Shown: positions 24,101-31,911, counted from the stretch's first letter. The stretch is DNA of 51,064 bases from Terriglobia bacterium (GCA_020072965.1 JAIQFY010000039.1:1-51064); one strand, 5' to 3'. Program-made: numbers and translations. Notes: generated from the letters alone by a model not told the origin.

Positions 24101-25664
24101 TTCCGAAGGGGAACTGGGAGACTCGGGTGGAGGTAAAGCTCGGGGAAGGTCCGGCGTTAGCCTGCGCCACGCGGACATCAATAGTGTGGCGCCACTGACT
24201 CAGTCCTGTTTCATTCACAAAAGGTGTGTATACCACGGCCGGATTTGAAAGCAACTCTCCACGAGGTTGACGCGCCTCCTGGTAGAACTTTCCGGTCGCA
24301 TCCGGGAGGAAAGGATTATTGGGCGTATAGGCTCCAAAGGTATGATCAAGGCGGGTATCGTAGTAAAGCAGCATTAACTGGCCTGCGCTGAAGGTGAGTT
24401 GCGGCATGAACTGGTGGCCGCGTGTGAGACTGGTTCCGTAATCATCCACCACCGGATTATTGTCGATCAAGGAGGCTGCCGGCCATTTAATGCCATCGGA
24501 GGATGTGGCCAACATGACCCTCGCGTCGGCGCATGCCGAGGGCCGCGCCGCCCATCCGAGATGCACGCGACTGGTATTGCTGCCGTCGACAGACACGGCC
24601 AGTGTCGGAAGCGAGTTGGTGCGGAAAAAGGCAGGGGGAGGCGCCGATGTAGAAAGACAGGTCGACGTCGCCACCTGATCAAAAGGAATAATCGAGGCGA
24701 CCGTTATCGCCTTGGTAAATGTCTGACCAAAGTCCGTCGACTTCGCGACAAGAATCGCGTCGCCCTGACTGCTCGTGGCAAACCGACGCCAGGCGACGTA
24801 GACTGCTCCCGAAACGGGATCGACTGCCACCGTGGTTCCCTGATTGATGGAATTGCTTTCGCTCAGTTTGATGGGGTTACTCCACGTCGCTCCGCAGTCA
24901 AGCGAGCGGGTAAGCATGATCTTGGAGCTGGTACTCCCTGTGAACTTGGCGTAAGCAAGGTACACAATGCCCCCCGGGAAGGATTGGCTGGGCGACGTGG
25001 GAATTGAGCACGTTTGGGAGCCTGACCGAGGAACATCGGCCACAACCCAGGGTTTGTCGAGGAACTGTCCTGATGTGCCTGTGTCGATTACAACGGCGCC
25101 AACATATCGAATGGGATCCAAGCCTTGCGTCGCATCCCCATTTTCTTTGTTGTCGAGATCAATAAATCGCGCGACAAAGATGTCGCCAATGTTGGTCCCC
25201 CGATTGAAGGCGATTCCACTGTAAAAAAAGAGCCCGTTGGTTCCGGCGCGGACCACAGGATCTGATGCAGCGCTAAGTCCCTTCAGCGGCGAGGCCAATC
25301 CCTGCCCCGACTGGTCCTGCAGATAGCCTGGGATCAGAGTACTTTGCCACGTCCGACCTCCATCGAATGATTTGAATAAACCGAGCCAGGCGTCCCCTGT
25401 TTCCGTGCCATTGGGCAACCCAGGCAGGTCAACCGTTCGGTAGTCGTTGGCTCCGGCAAGCAGATGCAAAGGGCTGCGCGAAGACACCGCAAGCGAAGGC
25501 TCATTTTGACGCTGCAGGAACGGATCACCCCCGGGCCACTTCGTTCCGGAGACCATGTTGACGTTCTGGCCGGGAATTTGGGAGGAGACGTTGCGGGTTA
25601 GCAGGGTCAGACAGGAAACCACTAGAAACACAGCACACATGGGCAGACACACAGACTTGGACAT
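21123..25664 (-). CDS. Large secreted protein: Asp-box propeller, NPNVT tract, Ig-like domains
   Basis: The ATG at 25664 (MSKSVCLPMCAVFLVVSCL) has AAAGGAG seven bases upstream and starts a signal peptide; the product is 1513 residues. The N-terminal half is sialidase-like, with Asp-box motifs (SFDGGRTW, SLDCGATW, STDFGQTF) and exposed loops. Around residues 785-865 is an NPNVT pentapeptide tract. A putative Ig domain follows (GGTTPYTWNISSGALPAGLT, GTPTTPGTSSFSVQV), then three Big_3_5-type repeats of about 97 residues, each with GQSVTFTATxSxV, GTVTFxDGxxxLG and HSITAVYxGDxNF-like motifs. The C-terminus resembles a PxKF-type module (AVPLKWQLKDSNGNFISSV). The Asp-box part need not be an enzyme; many such proteins are surface adhesins or glycan binders. 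It is an isolated gene. Confidence 0.85.
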   Translation of the reverse strand: MSKSVCLPMCAVFLVVSCLTLLTRNVSSQIPGQNVNMVSGTKWPGGDPFLQRQNEPSLAVSSRSPLHLLAGANDYRTVDLPGLPNGTETGDAWLGLFKSFDGGRTWQSTLIPGYLQDQSGQGLASPLKGLSAASDPVVRAGTNGLFFYSGIAFNRGTNIGDIFVARFIDLDNKENGDATQGLDPIRYVGAVVIDTGTSGQFLDKPWVVADVPRSGSQTCSIPTSPSQSFPGGIVYLAYAKFTGSTSSKIMLTRSLDCGATWSNPIKLSESNSINQGTTVAVDPVSGAVYVAWRRFATSSQGDAILVAKSTDFGQTFTKAITVASIIPFDQVATSTCLSTSAPPPAFFRTNSLPTLAVSVDGSNTSRVHLGWAARPSACADARVMLATSSDGIKWPAASLIDNNPVVDDYGTSLTRGHQFMPQLTFSAGQLMLLYYDTRLDHTFGAYTPNNPFLPDATGKFYQEARQPRGELLSNPAVVYTPFVNETGLSQWRHTIDVRVAQANAGPSPSFTSTRVSQFPFGTRGDETGTVQNLQQLQINPPNLPLFAQGTIPFMGDYIDIAGQTFLPPAIPGGSWSYNIANVKSPVFYATWTSNQDVRPPLNGDWTKYTPVGGGGQSVFDPTQTTPACVTGQEGMRNQNIYSSRITQGLLVTSPQNAKPLSTTLVRAFVVVAQNATNLDRSFRLTIASQPPGGKASFLLFPKPTDPDPMTTLDVSIAAHSGVARSVFATSTNPTANITVNVDEITAPGGILVPGGLSSFVILNPDSTIPPLTNPDGSTGGNISVVEIYSPNVTNPNVTNPNVTNPNVTNPNVTNPNVYNPNVTNPNVYNPDLAVIGVSNPNVTNPNVTNPNVTNPNVTNPNVTNQSISDATYTVTNNGNTATSYRVKLVGNPPSGTTLQLIVSRVYQTPVSVNCQLALQQQDITLANINNPVFEDPINLNDPNIPDPQVNNATFALRPGETALVTLRGTIDTNTMQTVVANVAPVLIPHPANPNSTNPQFAAPLFITLNFLPDATFGQAYSTTLQAIGGTTPYTWNISSGALPAGLTLNSSTGTISGTPTTPGTSSFSVQVTDSSSPQRTTLKSLSLTVDKMATTTSVVSSSNPSVFGQSVTFTATASPVVAGAGTPGGTVTFMDGANALGTVAVGAGSATLTTSSLTVGTHSITAVYGGDPNFLGGTSGVLSQTVKQASTSTLLVSTLNSTLLGQSVTFTATVSAVAPGSGVPSGTVTFKDGTTILGSAAVNGGIASFTIGSLTAGNHPVTAIYSGDANFLGSSSAILTQVVNRGNTTTVVASTPNPSGVNQAVTFTATVSVIAPSTGTPTGSVTFNDGSTALGTTALSSGTATFTTSTLTAGTHSITAVYSGDINFSGSTSAALTQTFSYTFVGFLGPLTAAGTFSSPSFSGSANLGSAVPLKWQLKDSNGNFISSVSTLSLLQASLNTNCAGPPEGPAVVLYSPTNGATGGSTFRYDTSNNQFIFNWDTTSVVPIGPGCYSVLLQLNNNSPIRATIVQLN
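23071..23309 (-). repeat. 15-bp repeat array encoding NPNVT pentapeptides
   Basis: On the minus strand the unit AACCCCAACGTCACC, with third-base variants, codes for N-P-N-V-T. It is repeated about 14 times in two blocks, separated by a degenerate segment reading YNPDLAVIGVS. Variants NPNVY occur at two places. The array encodes an Asn/Pro-rich, probably beta-helical or extended stretch. Confidence 0.9.
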
Positions 25665-25917
25665 ACACCTACTCCTTTGGAGAGATGCGAAAAACAACAC
25701 AAATTGAGGTTTGGTTTACAGAATTGTGAAGAGGGCTACCCTCTCTCCTGTAAACGGAGATTCCTCTCTCACATCAAGCGAGAGGATCCATCCAACTGAA
25801 ATGCCACTCAGCCGCGCTAATTCCTGTGAATTTGACAATTAAGCGGCTCGCATATTGCCGGAGCAGAAGCCCGCTGTCAAGCGGAATTTAACGGGGGAGC
25901 TGTTCATCTTGCTGGGT

Positions 25918-26124
25918 TTATTGATTTAGACGGGCACGAATCGAGTACGCACTTACCCAATGGTAGATGCCCGGAATTGGGATCACACAACGCAGAGTTG
26001 TGTCGCGGGGCGTTACTGCTCCCCTTGACGGGCTGACTATTCCTTGTGTGCCCTCCTCACTATTGAAACCGTTGTCTGCCGACTGCGCCAGTTTGAACTG
26101 ACCTTCCCAATTTCCACAGCCCAT
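25918..26124 (-). CDS. Doubtful small hypothetical protein (68 aa)
   Basis: The frame runs ATG to TAA with fairly natural composition, especially the end LRCVIPIPGIYHWVSAYSIR. No ribosome binding site, signal peptide or family is recognised. It may be the remnant of a larger gene or chance. It is kept only so that the region is not described as empty. Confidence 0.2.
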   Translation of the reverse strand: MGCGNWEGQFKLAQSADNGFNSEEGTQGIVSPSRGAVTPRDTTLRCVIPIPGIYHWVSAYSIRARLNQ

Positions 26125-26370
26125 AATTCGTCCCAGGTTAGATCTTAGATTTCAGTATGAGTTCCCCTGATTCAGGATTACGCCTCGCATTAAAGAGCGG
26201 GAGGTACAATAACTGAAGTTGATGCCCGAGCACGCATGTTCCAGAAGGGCCGTTCAGAACAGCCAGCGATAATCGACCAAGTGGGTGGCGGAGACCTGTC
26301 TGGGAACGATGGTGAATCATCCCCCGCGCTCGGCATAGTGCAGTGTCGGGGACTTCCCGCATCCGGCGAC

Positions 26371-26440
26371 GTTCGGTAAAGGGCGTCGAGAGCCGTGATT
26401 CCAAGCGCACGCCCCGATGCATCGGGGCATGTGGCACCCA
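26371..26440 (+). repeat. Dispersed palindromic repeat, copy B
   Basis: Contains GGGCGTCGAGAGCCGTGATT, CCAAGCGCAC and the perfect 18-bp palindrome GCCCCGATGCATCGGGGC (26411-26428). It is the most symmetrical copy of the family and nearly the same as copy A near 11211 over about 50 bp. Confidence 0.8.
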
Positions 26441-26533
26441 AGCCAGACATTACAGCCTTGTTGGAGCGCTGCTGTGGAGGATCACAACGTCCCTAAGTGT
26501 CCAACGCGATTTTCTCTTGACATTCTCGAATAA

Positions 26534-26563
26534 ATATATGAACATGAATTCAGGTTCATATAT
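26534..26563. promoter_or_regulatory. 30-bp palindrome, likely TetR-family operator
   Basis: The arms ATATATGAAC (26534-26543) and GTTCATATAT (26554-26563) are perfect inverse copies. The 10-bp centre holds GAATTC, so 14 of 15 base pairs match across the whole dyad. It overlaps the presumed start of the DUF5367 gene, and the next gene encodes a TetR regulator. TTGACA at 26517-26522 could be the -35 element, although no well-spaced -10 hexamer is clear. Size and symmetry fit a TetR-type operator, so autorepression of the operon is the likely reading. Confidence 0.7.
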
Positions 26564-26960
26564 GTTGCGCGTCTTTCAACTCGGTGTTTTCCTATGGGCT
26601 GCGGGAACCATCGCCATTCGCCTCGCCGGGGATCGGCTTCTGCACCCGAACCAGCCGCTCAGATCGGCGCTCCTTTACCTGGGCAGCTTCGTCCTATTGG
26701 CCATTGTGACCCGGAGGATCTGCCGTCGGCTAAAGCTGGAGAGGAATTTCTGGCCCCAGGCCGCCTCTCTTCTCATCCTTCCGACGCTGATCCTGGACCC
26801 GTTCTCCTGCGCCTTCTTCCCCACCGTGTTTCCCAATATTGATCCGTCGGCGGCGGGGATTTTCGGCGGGTGGATGCTGATCTGCTGCGCTGGAGCCGTG
26901 GCAGGGTCTTGGGGCTGGCCGGGTAGGCTCTCCAGCTTCAAGATGAAGCAAGAGAAGTGA
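26562..26960 (+). CDS. DUF5367-family integral membrane protein
   Basis: From the ATG at 26562 (MLRVFQLGVFLWAAGTIAIR) the product has 132 residues with four membrane helices. Earlier in-frame ATGs at 26538 and 26544 lie inside the palindrome and are less like the family start. Conserved-looking features include RLAGDRLLHP, RRICRRLKLE and LILDPFSCAFFPTVFPNI followed by GIFGGWMLICCAGA. DUF5367 proteins are small and have no known activity. The stop overlaps a GTG start frame of the TetR gene, so the two form one unit. Regulation by the adjacent repressor suggests a transport or stress role, but this is inference. Confidence 0.75.
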   Translation: MLRVFQLGVFLWAAGTIAIRLAGDRLLHPNQPLRSALLYLGSFVLLAIVTRRICRRLKLERNFWPQAASLLILPTLILDPFSCAFFPTVFPNIDPSAAGIFGGWMLICCAGAVAGSWGWPGRLSSFKMKQEK

Positions 26961-26997
26961 CATCTTTGAGATCGAGATATTCCCCGGCAAGCCCTAC

Positions 26998-27011
26998 ACT
27001 CCTTCAGGAGT
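26998..27011 (+). promoter_or_regulatory. Hairpin covering the tetR ribosome binding site
   Basis: ACTCC (26998-27002) and GGAGT (27007-27011) pair around the loop TTCA. The right arm contains the AGGAG ribosome binding site for the ATG at 27017. If it forms, translation of the regulator would depend on upstream ribosomes opening it as they finish DUF5367, 38 nt before. Confidence 0.45.
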
Positions 27012-27016
27012 CGCTG

Positions 27017-27685
27017 ATGTCACGGGCAATGCGTCGTCACAAGAAGTTCCAAATCCCCATGCTGCGCACAGCCCGGCCCGCTCCCGCCGCTCCGACGCAG
27101 GCGCGGAGCACCGAGAGGCGGGCAAAGCTGTTGAAGGCCGGCCGCCTGCTTTTTGGCAAGAAAGGCTATGAGGCGACCTCAATCGGGGAGATCACCTCCC
27201 GGGCTGGGGCAGCCTCGGGTGCGTTCTACCAGTACTTTTCCTCAAAACAGCAATTTCTCATCGCCCTGATGAATGAGCTGATCGAACGGTTGAGTCGGCT
27301 TGACCTGCGGCCGAAGCCCGGCGGAAATATGCGGACCAGTCTGAGGAGGTTTTTGGCAGCAGCGTTCCGCGTCGACAGCGCCTACTACGGTGTGGTTCGA
27401 GCCTGGCAGGAAGCGGTCCTTACCGACAGGGATCTTGGGCGGATGCAGCGAAAGATTGAATTGTGGACGCAAGCCCGCGTGCTCGGAGTCCTCGAACGGT
27501 TGCGACAACATCCGAACGCACTGAGCGGCCGGGACCTGCCGACCTTCGCACCAATGATGGACCGCCACTTCTGGTCACTGCTGGCACGCGGGTCGAGCCT
27601 GACGCCTCGCCAATTCAGCCGCGAGGTCAAAGTAGCTGCCGATGTCATTTATCACTATCTGTTTGGCGATCCTCGTTCAAAGTAA
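27017..27685 (+). CDS. TetR-family transcriptional regulator
   Basis: The start at 27017 (MSRAMRRHKKF) follows AGGAG and is preferred to the GTG at 26957, which overlaps the DUF5367 stop. The 222-residue protein has an Arg/Ala/Pro-rich N-terminal arm and then the TetR helix-turn-helix: RRAKLLKAGRLLFGKKGYEA, TSIGEITSRAGAASGAFYQY and FSSKQQFLIALM (residues about 35-85). The ligand-binding C-terminal domain is all-helical and gives no hint of the inducer. It is cotranscribed with DUF5367 and likely binds the palindrome at 26534-26563. Confidence 0.9.
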   Translation: MSRAMRRHKKFQIPMLRTARPAPAAPTQARSTERRAKLLKAGRLLFGKKGYEATSIGEITSRAGAASGAFYQYFSSKQQFLIALMNELIERLSRLDLRPKPGGNMRTSLRRFLAAAFRVDSAYYGVVRAWQEAVLTDRDLGRMQRKIELWTQARVLGVLERLRQHPNALSGRDLPTFAPMMDRHFWSLLARGSSLTPRQFSREVKVAADVIYHYLFGDPRSK

Positions 27686-27722
27686 GATTCGTCGTTTTCC
27701 AGAATAAGGGCTGACTTCGAGT

Positions 27723-29081
27723 TCAAGGGTGGGAGGGATGAAAATCATCACGGACAACCACCCCGCCCTTCATGACGAATCTCACTTTTTCCAGATCGCT
27801 CAGACTTGTGAGCGGATCTCCCTCGAGAGCGATCAGGTCGGCGTATTTCCCCGGTTCCAGAGAGCCCAGAAGGTGTCTGACGTTAAGCACTTCGGCAGCG
27901 TTCACGGTGGCGGAGCGAAGAGCCTCCATCGGCGGCATTCCGAACGTTTGTAATGCCTCTAACAGACGACGCGTCGCTTGTCCGCGCGTTTTGTCCGGCC
28001 AGGCGTACCAATCGTCAGAGCCAAATGCCATCTTCACCCCTGCCTTCCGTGCCAGATCCAACTTCGCACGTTGCTCGGCCACGATCTGATCCTTCGTAGC
28101 CTCCGGGTCGGGGCGTGTCCCCGGCAGCGGGTTTGTGGTGGATCGCGCCACCACGAGCATATCCCGCGGCCAAAGTGTTGGAACCAGATAGATGCCCTTG
28201 TCCCGCATGGCCTGGAATTGCTGCGCCGTGGCCTCATCGGCGTGTTCAATCGAATCGACGCCGGCGTCAATGGCCACCTGAATCCCCAACCGTGAGGTGG
28301 CATGCGCCGCGACCCGGACACCCACCCGATGAGCCTCTGCGACGATGGTCTTCATTGTATCTTCATCGAGCACGCGGGGCCATTCATCCACTACCACCTT
28401 GATCAGGTCCGCGCGGACAAGCAAGTTCTCGAGGACGGCGCGGCGTCCCTCGTCGGGATTACTCACTGGGAGGTACTCTTGATCGAGGATGGTCTGGGCC
28501 ACTCCGGACTGAAGGGGGATGACCTGGGCCTGCCCGCCGTAGGGCGTAATCTTGCGGGCCGAAGCCACGATCCGCGGCCCAGGCACCCAGCCGTTGCGGA
28601 TGGCATCGCGCAGCGACACGTCGCCATCAATTCCCGAATGCCCGAGCACACGAACCGTCGTGAAGCCTCCTTCGAGATCCTCTCGAGCCATTGCGGCGCC
28701 CAGGAGAACCCGCTTGGTGGGAGCGAATTTCGTGATAGTGAGGGTCAACTCGTCGGCGCCATTGATGGTCGGGTCCATGGCATCAAGCAGGTGGGCGTGG
28801 CAATCGATCAGACCTGGCAGAATGGTGGCATTGCTGAGGTCAATGACGACGGGGTTTTCAGATCCACCCGACTGGAAGGTGTCTATTGGCCCGATCTTAC
28901 GGACGATTCCACCCTCGATAAGGATTGCCTGGTTGAAAAGGTACTGGCCGGACTTCACATCAAGGATCCGCCCCACTCTCACCAAGGTGGGTTTGACCCG
29001 AGTTGTTGCGTCTGACTCCCCCGCAGTTGAGCTGACCATTACGAGGCAAACTGCCAACGACGCAAGGATTCGAATCTTCAT
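27723..29081 (-). CDS. Exported metal-dependent amidohydrolase (imidazolonepropionase-like)
   Basis: The 452-residue protein has a signal peptide (ILASLAVCLVMVSSTAG) and an amidohydrolase barrel. Metal ligands are visible: HxH in GLIDCHAHLLD (H95, H97), a likely carbamylated Lys228 in RADLIKVVVDEW, H260 in VRVAAHATS, H280 in SIEHADEAT and Asp356 in MAFGSDDWYAW. The C-terminus has the usual GSLEPGKYADLIALEGDPL. Exported members act on acyl-amino acids, dipeptides or cyclic amides; no substrate can be named here. It ends 37 bp from the TetR gene in a converging arrangement. Confidence 0.88.
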   Translation of the reverse strand: MKIRILASLAVCLVMVSSTAGESDATTRVKPTLVRVGRILDVKSGQYLFNQAILIEGGIVRKIGPIDTFQSGGSENPVVIDLSNATILPGLIDCHAHLLDAMDPTINGADELTLTITKFAPTKRVLLGAAMAREDLEGGFTTVRVLGHSGIDGDVSLRDAIRNGWVPGPRIVASARKITPYGGQAQVIPLQSGVAQTILDQEYLPVSNPDEGRRAVLENLLVRADLIKVVVDEWPRVLDEDTMKTIVAEAHRVGVRVAAHATSRLGIQVAIDAGVDSIEHADEATAQQFQAMRDKGIYLVPTLWPRDMLVVARSTTNPLPGTRPDPEATKDQIVAEQRAKLDLARKAGVKMAFGSDDWYAWPDKTRGQATRRLLEALQTFGMPPMEALRSATVNAAEVLNVRHLLGSLEPGKYADLIALEGDPLTSLSDLEKVRFVMKGGVVVRDDFHPSHP

Positions 29082-29404
29082 GAATTCTCTCCTCTATGAT
29101 TCATACTGGCAGTTCGCTCTCCTAAGGAGCCATCCGCCGTTCTACGATTGATTGCCTTGGGGGCCCGATTATATTGTTATTTGGGCGACAGGCATAACTT
29201 TTTTTGCCGGCCGGTGCGGACACGCGTTCTTTACGACACGGCCGCGAACGATCCCTTCGAAGAAAGGGCCCGAGCGTCTAGGGCCCAGGCGCATGCCCCG
29301 ATAGATCGGGGCACCCGGCACCCCCAGCATCCTTCGGTACGCCATCCTTAGAACGCTTGACTTCCCTTCCCTATCCCCCCGGCACAGGCAGAATCCTGAG
29401 GGGA
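29082..29404. other. Intergenic region between amidohydrolase and GT39 genes
   Basis: About 320 bases, with the amidohydrolase promoter at the left and the 3' end of the glycosyltransferase operon at the right. Dispersed repeat copy C (29261-29325) lies in the middle. No gene was seen. Confidence 0.5.
29261..29325 (+). repeat. Dispersed palindromic repeat, copy C
   Basis: Contains AGAAAGGGCCCGAGCGTCTA, GGGCCCAGGCGCAT and the dyad GCCCCGATAGATCGGGGC (29295-29312), then GCACCCGGCACCC. The order of elements is the same as in copies A and B, with more differences in the left half. Confidence 0.7.
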
Positions 29405-31117
29405 TCATTTGCATTTATAAACTTCGATTCTGTCAAATGGAGCACCCGAGAATGTGAAGGGAAGCAGGCCCACATTAGTTCCATGTAAACCTGCGTGGAA
29501 TGAGGGACCGTAGGTTCGAATCGGGAGACGGGAAGTCAGGCTTCTCGAATCAATGAGCACCGACCGTTCCAAATCAGAAGCGATGGGGTAACGGAGGAAG
29601 TTTTCTGGACGGACCAGCAGGTCCTCGGGTCGGGGACGACCAAAGTGTTCTTCTCCCCATTTCACTCCGGGAAGGCATTCGGGATTTGTGGGGCTGGAGG
29701 AATTCACCAGGGTCCGGCCGCCCTCATCCTCCAGGTAGTAACGCAGCCCGGCTTCCGTCCCGACCCAGAATGCCCCTCGAGCGGGCGCATATTTTTGCGA
29801 AAACCATTTTGAAAAATCACGATAGGAGTCAACAAACTGATAGTCAGCAGAGGCGACGGCGAACGCCAGGATCCATGTGGCGATGAATGAGGCGGTCAGA
29901 AATGCCCTGCGGACCTCAGCCCGATTAAAGAGGTGCTCCAGTTCGATCACAAAGATTATGGCCAGTGGGGGCACGATCGCAACGATGTAGCGCGCCGCTG
30001 AGAATTCAAACAGGAGAATGGTGTAGGCAATCACGCCGAAGACCCAACAGCCCAGAAAAACCTGGCCAGCTGAATCTGCGTTCGCCGTATGGGTCCCTTT
30101 GATGGCGGACCACGAAAAGCGAATTACCAGTCCCATCAGGGACAGGCCGCCGACGGCAAATACGAAGTACTCCCCTCTTTCGAAAATGGAATATTCCCGC
30201 GGCATCCACACATCGGCCCCCAGTGCCAATCCTAAAACTAATACCAGGCCTTTCCATTTTTCTCTTTTAGCAAACACCAACACGATGGAAAAGCAGAACA
30301 GAAGAGTCCCGCCTAAAGTTGAGATCATTCCCAGCAGCTTCTGTTGAAGATATTCGAGGCCAAAAACGCGGGCGGTCGCCAGGTATTTGGCGCTCACCAG
30401 GGCCGGCCAGAATCCATAATGGAGGTAGTCCGCACACCAGTATGCGGTCAGAGCAATCCAGGGAAGAGCCAGGCTGCTGATAATCAATAACCAGTGAATC
30501 CTGCGGACATCCAAAGTCCATCGACGCATCGCTGCGTAAAAAAGCAACAACACACTCATGAAGACCGCCTGGTAACTGACCTCCGAGCCCACCGACAGAA
30601 AAACACCAGCCAGTATGACCATCCAAGGCTTTCCCTCATCCAGACCGCGCACGAAGCTCCGGGCGGACAAGAGCCAGAAGGTGGTCATCGGAAGGTCCGG
30701 CATCAGGGTGGGTGAAAAGACCAATACCGCTGGCGTGGCCATCATCAGAGAGGCAGCCGCCAGGGGGTGCCGGGTGAATCGGCAAGCAAGGAGATAACCC
30801 CCGACAGCATAGGCTAGAGGGAAAATCAAGAAGCCCAGACGCATCAACCTCGGGGTCGCTTCGGGGATCAATTTCATTATCAGGGCTAGGAAATACGCAA
30901 GGCCGGGAGGATGAGTGTGGGGGGCGAAATTCAGAGAGGGAATGCCAAACCAGAGGCTGGCGAAGTCTTCAGGAAACCAGAAATTATGCGCTACATGGCG
31001 GGCAATCGCGAGGTAGGTGTTTTCATCCAGATGGATAGCGCGGTTGACAAACGGTAAGGTCCCTGCAAAGACCAACACGCCGAGGAAAATCACATCGCGT
31101 CGAACCCGATTGTTCAT
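29405..31117 (-). CDS. GT39/ArnT-like membrane glycosyltransferase
   Basis: The start is placed at 31117 (MNNRVRRDVIFLG), which overlaps the upstream methyltransferase stop by ATGA; this gives 570 residues. About eleven to twelve membrane helices occupy residues 10-430. The first outer loop has the acidic pair of this family in HLDENTYLAIARHV, and FAPHTHPPGLAYFLALI is typical of PMT/ArnT-type enzymes. A soluble C-terminal domain (about 430-570) follows. Such enzymes use lipid-linked sugars (polyprenyl phosphate donors) and transfer them outside the membrane to lipid, protein or glycan. It is the last gene of a four-gene operon. Confidence 0.85.
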   Translation of the reverse strand: MNNRVRRDVIFLGVLVFAGTLPFVNRAIHLDENTYLAIARHVAHNFWFPEDFASLWFGIPSLNFAPHTHPPGLAYFLALIMKLIPEATPRLMRLGFLIFPLAYAVGGYLLACRFTRHPLAAASLMMATPAVLVFSPTLMPDLPMTTFWLLSARSFVRGLDEGKPWMVILAGVFLSVGSEVSYQAVFMSVLLLFYAAMRRWTLDVRRIHWLLIISSLALPWIALTAYWCADYLHYGFWPALVSAKYLATARVFGLEYLQQKLLGMISTLGGTLLFCFSIVLVFAKREKWKGLVLVLGLALGADVWMPREYSIFERGEYFVFAVGGLSLMGLVIRFSWSAIKGTHTANADSAGQVFLGCWVFGVIAYTILLFEFSAARYIVAIVPPLAIIFVIELEHLFNRAEVRRAFLTASFIATWILAFAVASADYQFVDSYRDFSKWFSQKYAPARGAFWVGTEAGLRYYLEDEGGRTLVNSSSPTNPECLPGVKWGEEHFGRPRPEDLLVRPENFLRYPIASDLERSVLIDSRSLTSRLPIRTYGPSFHAGLHGTNVGLLPFTFSGAPFDRIEVYKCK

Positions 31118-31911
31118 GCGTTGCCCGGTTTGGTTTCGCAAACCAGGAGAATTGTGGGAGACAACCACTTCAGCCATTTCCAGGGCAGGAACTCCTTCCG
31201 CCGAATGATGAACTGCGATTCGATAACTTCGATATCCGCCCGGTAATCGTAACCGACCAGGCTCGCGGTTTCATTTTCATCCGGCTGCTGTCGGGGAGAA
31301 GAAAGGAGGCCGTGGAGCAGCGCTGACGTATTATAATTTTGCCGATAACTCCCTGAGAGTTTTCGTAACAGCTCCCGCAGGACAAGGCTCGCTCCCATCT
31401 CAATGGGCAGGCTAATGATGATTGTGCCGCTGGGTTTCAAGACTCGACGGAGTTCGAGGAGCACCTTGGTCCGCGAATCCTTCCGAACATAGGGCAAAGT
31501 ATCCAAGCAGAAGATAATATCGAAAAAGCTCCCGCGAATGGGCAACGATCGGCCATCAGCCTTGACGAGGCGGAGATGCGAGATGCACTGAGTTTCCTCC
31601 AAGCAAAGACTCCGTGCGGACTGAAGGATCGTCCAGGTTCCCGGGACGGTTTCCACTGCCGAGGCCCTGTCATTGTCCACCCCCCACACCTGACTATAAT
31701 TCGCCAATAAGCTGGGAAGGAAATGGCCCTCCCAGCAGCCGAAATCCAAAACGCGGGAATGCGGAGAATCATTACAGCGATCGAGCGCCCTCTGAAATCT
31801 CTCGTAAAAAAACCACCGCCCCAACAAAAGGCGGTTATCGTAGGGGCAGAGGCGCGGTCCCAATCGACTCCGCCATTTTCTTACCGGATACACCTTAATT
31901 CGTTGCGTCAT
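31114..31911 (-). CDS. Class I SAM-dependent methyltransferase
   Basis: The open frame reaches far upstream inside the radical SAM gene, but the ATG at 31911 (MTQRIKVYPVRKWRS) overlaps that gene's stop by ATGA and starts a natural sequence of 265 residues. The SAM-binding motif I is RVLDFGCWEGHFLPSL, followed by the acidic GVDNDRASAVE. Motif III-like LPIRGSFFDIIFCLDTLPYV and LLELRRVLKPSGTIIISLP are also present. It resembles methyltransferases of glycan and lipid clusters. The substrate is not identifiable. Confidence 0.85.
   Translation of the reverse strand: MTQRIKVYPVRKWRSRLGPRLCPYDNRLLLGRWFFYERFQRALDRCNDSPHSRVLDFGCWEGHFLPSLLANYSQVWGVDNDRASAVETVPGTWTILQSARSLCLEETQCISHLRLVKADGRSLPIRGSFFDIIFCLDTLPYVRKDSRTKVLLELRRVLKPSGTIIISLPIEMGASLVLRELLRKLSGSYRQNYNTSALLHGLLSSPRQQPDENETASLVGYDYRADIEVIESQFIIRRKEFLPWKWLKWLSPTILLVCETKPGNA

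Larger units (their letters stand above)
25665..26561. other. Intergenic region between the Asp-box and DUF5367 genes
   Basis: About 900 bases with mostly no gene. It contains the promoter side of the Asp-box gene, one doubtful small frame (25918-26124, minus), dispersed repeat copy B (26371-26440) and, at the right end, TTGACA at 26517-26522 followed by the palindrome before DUF5367. Confidence 0.5.

Noticed and set aside
26138-26450. Minus-strand frames reading APMHRGVRLESRLSTPF-like peptides
   Set aside because: They are translations of the dispersed palindromic repeat; similar peptides arise from copies A and C, so not genes.
29505-29530. GGTTCGAATC, resembling a tRNA T-loop
   Set aside because: It is inside the GT39 coding sequence and no acceptor stem or anticodon arm can be formed around it.
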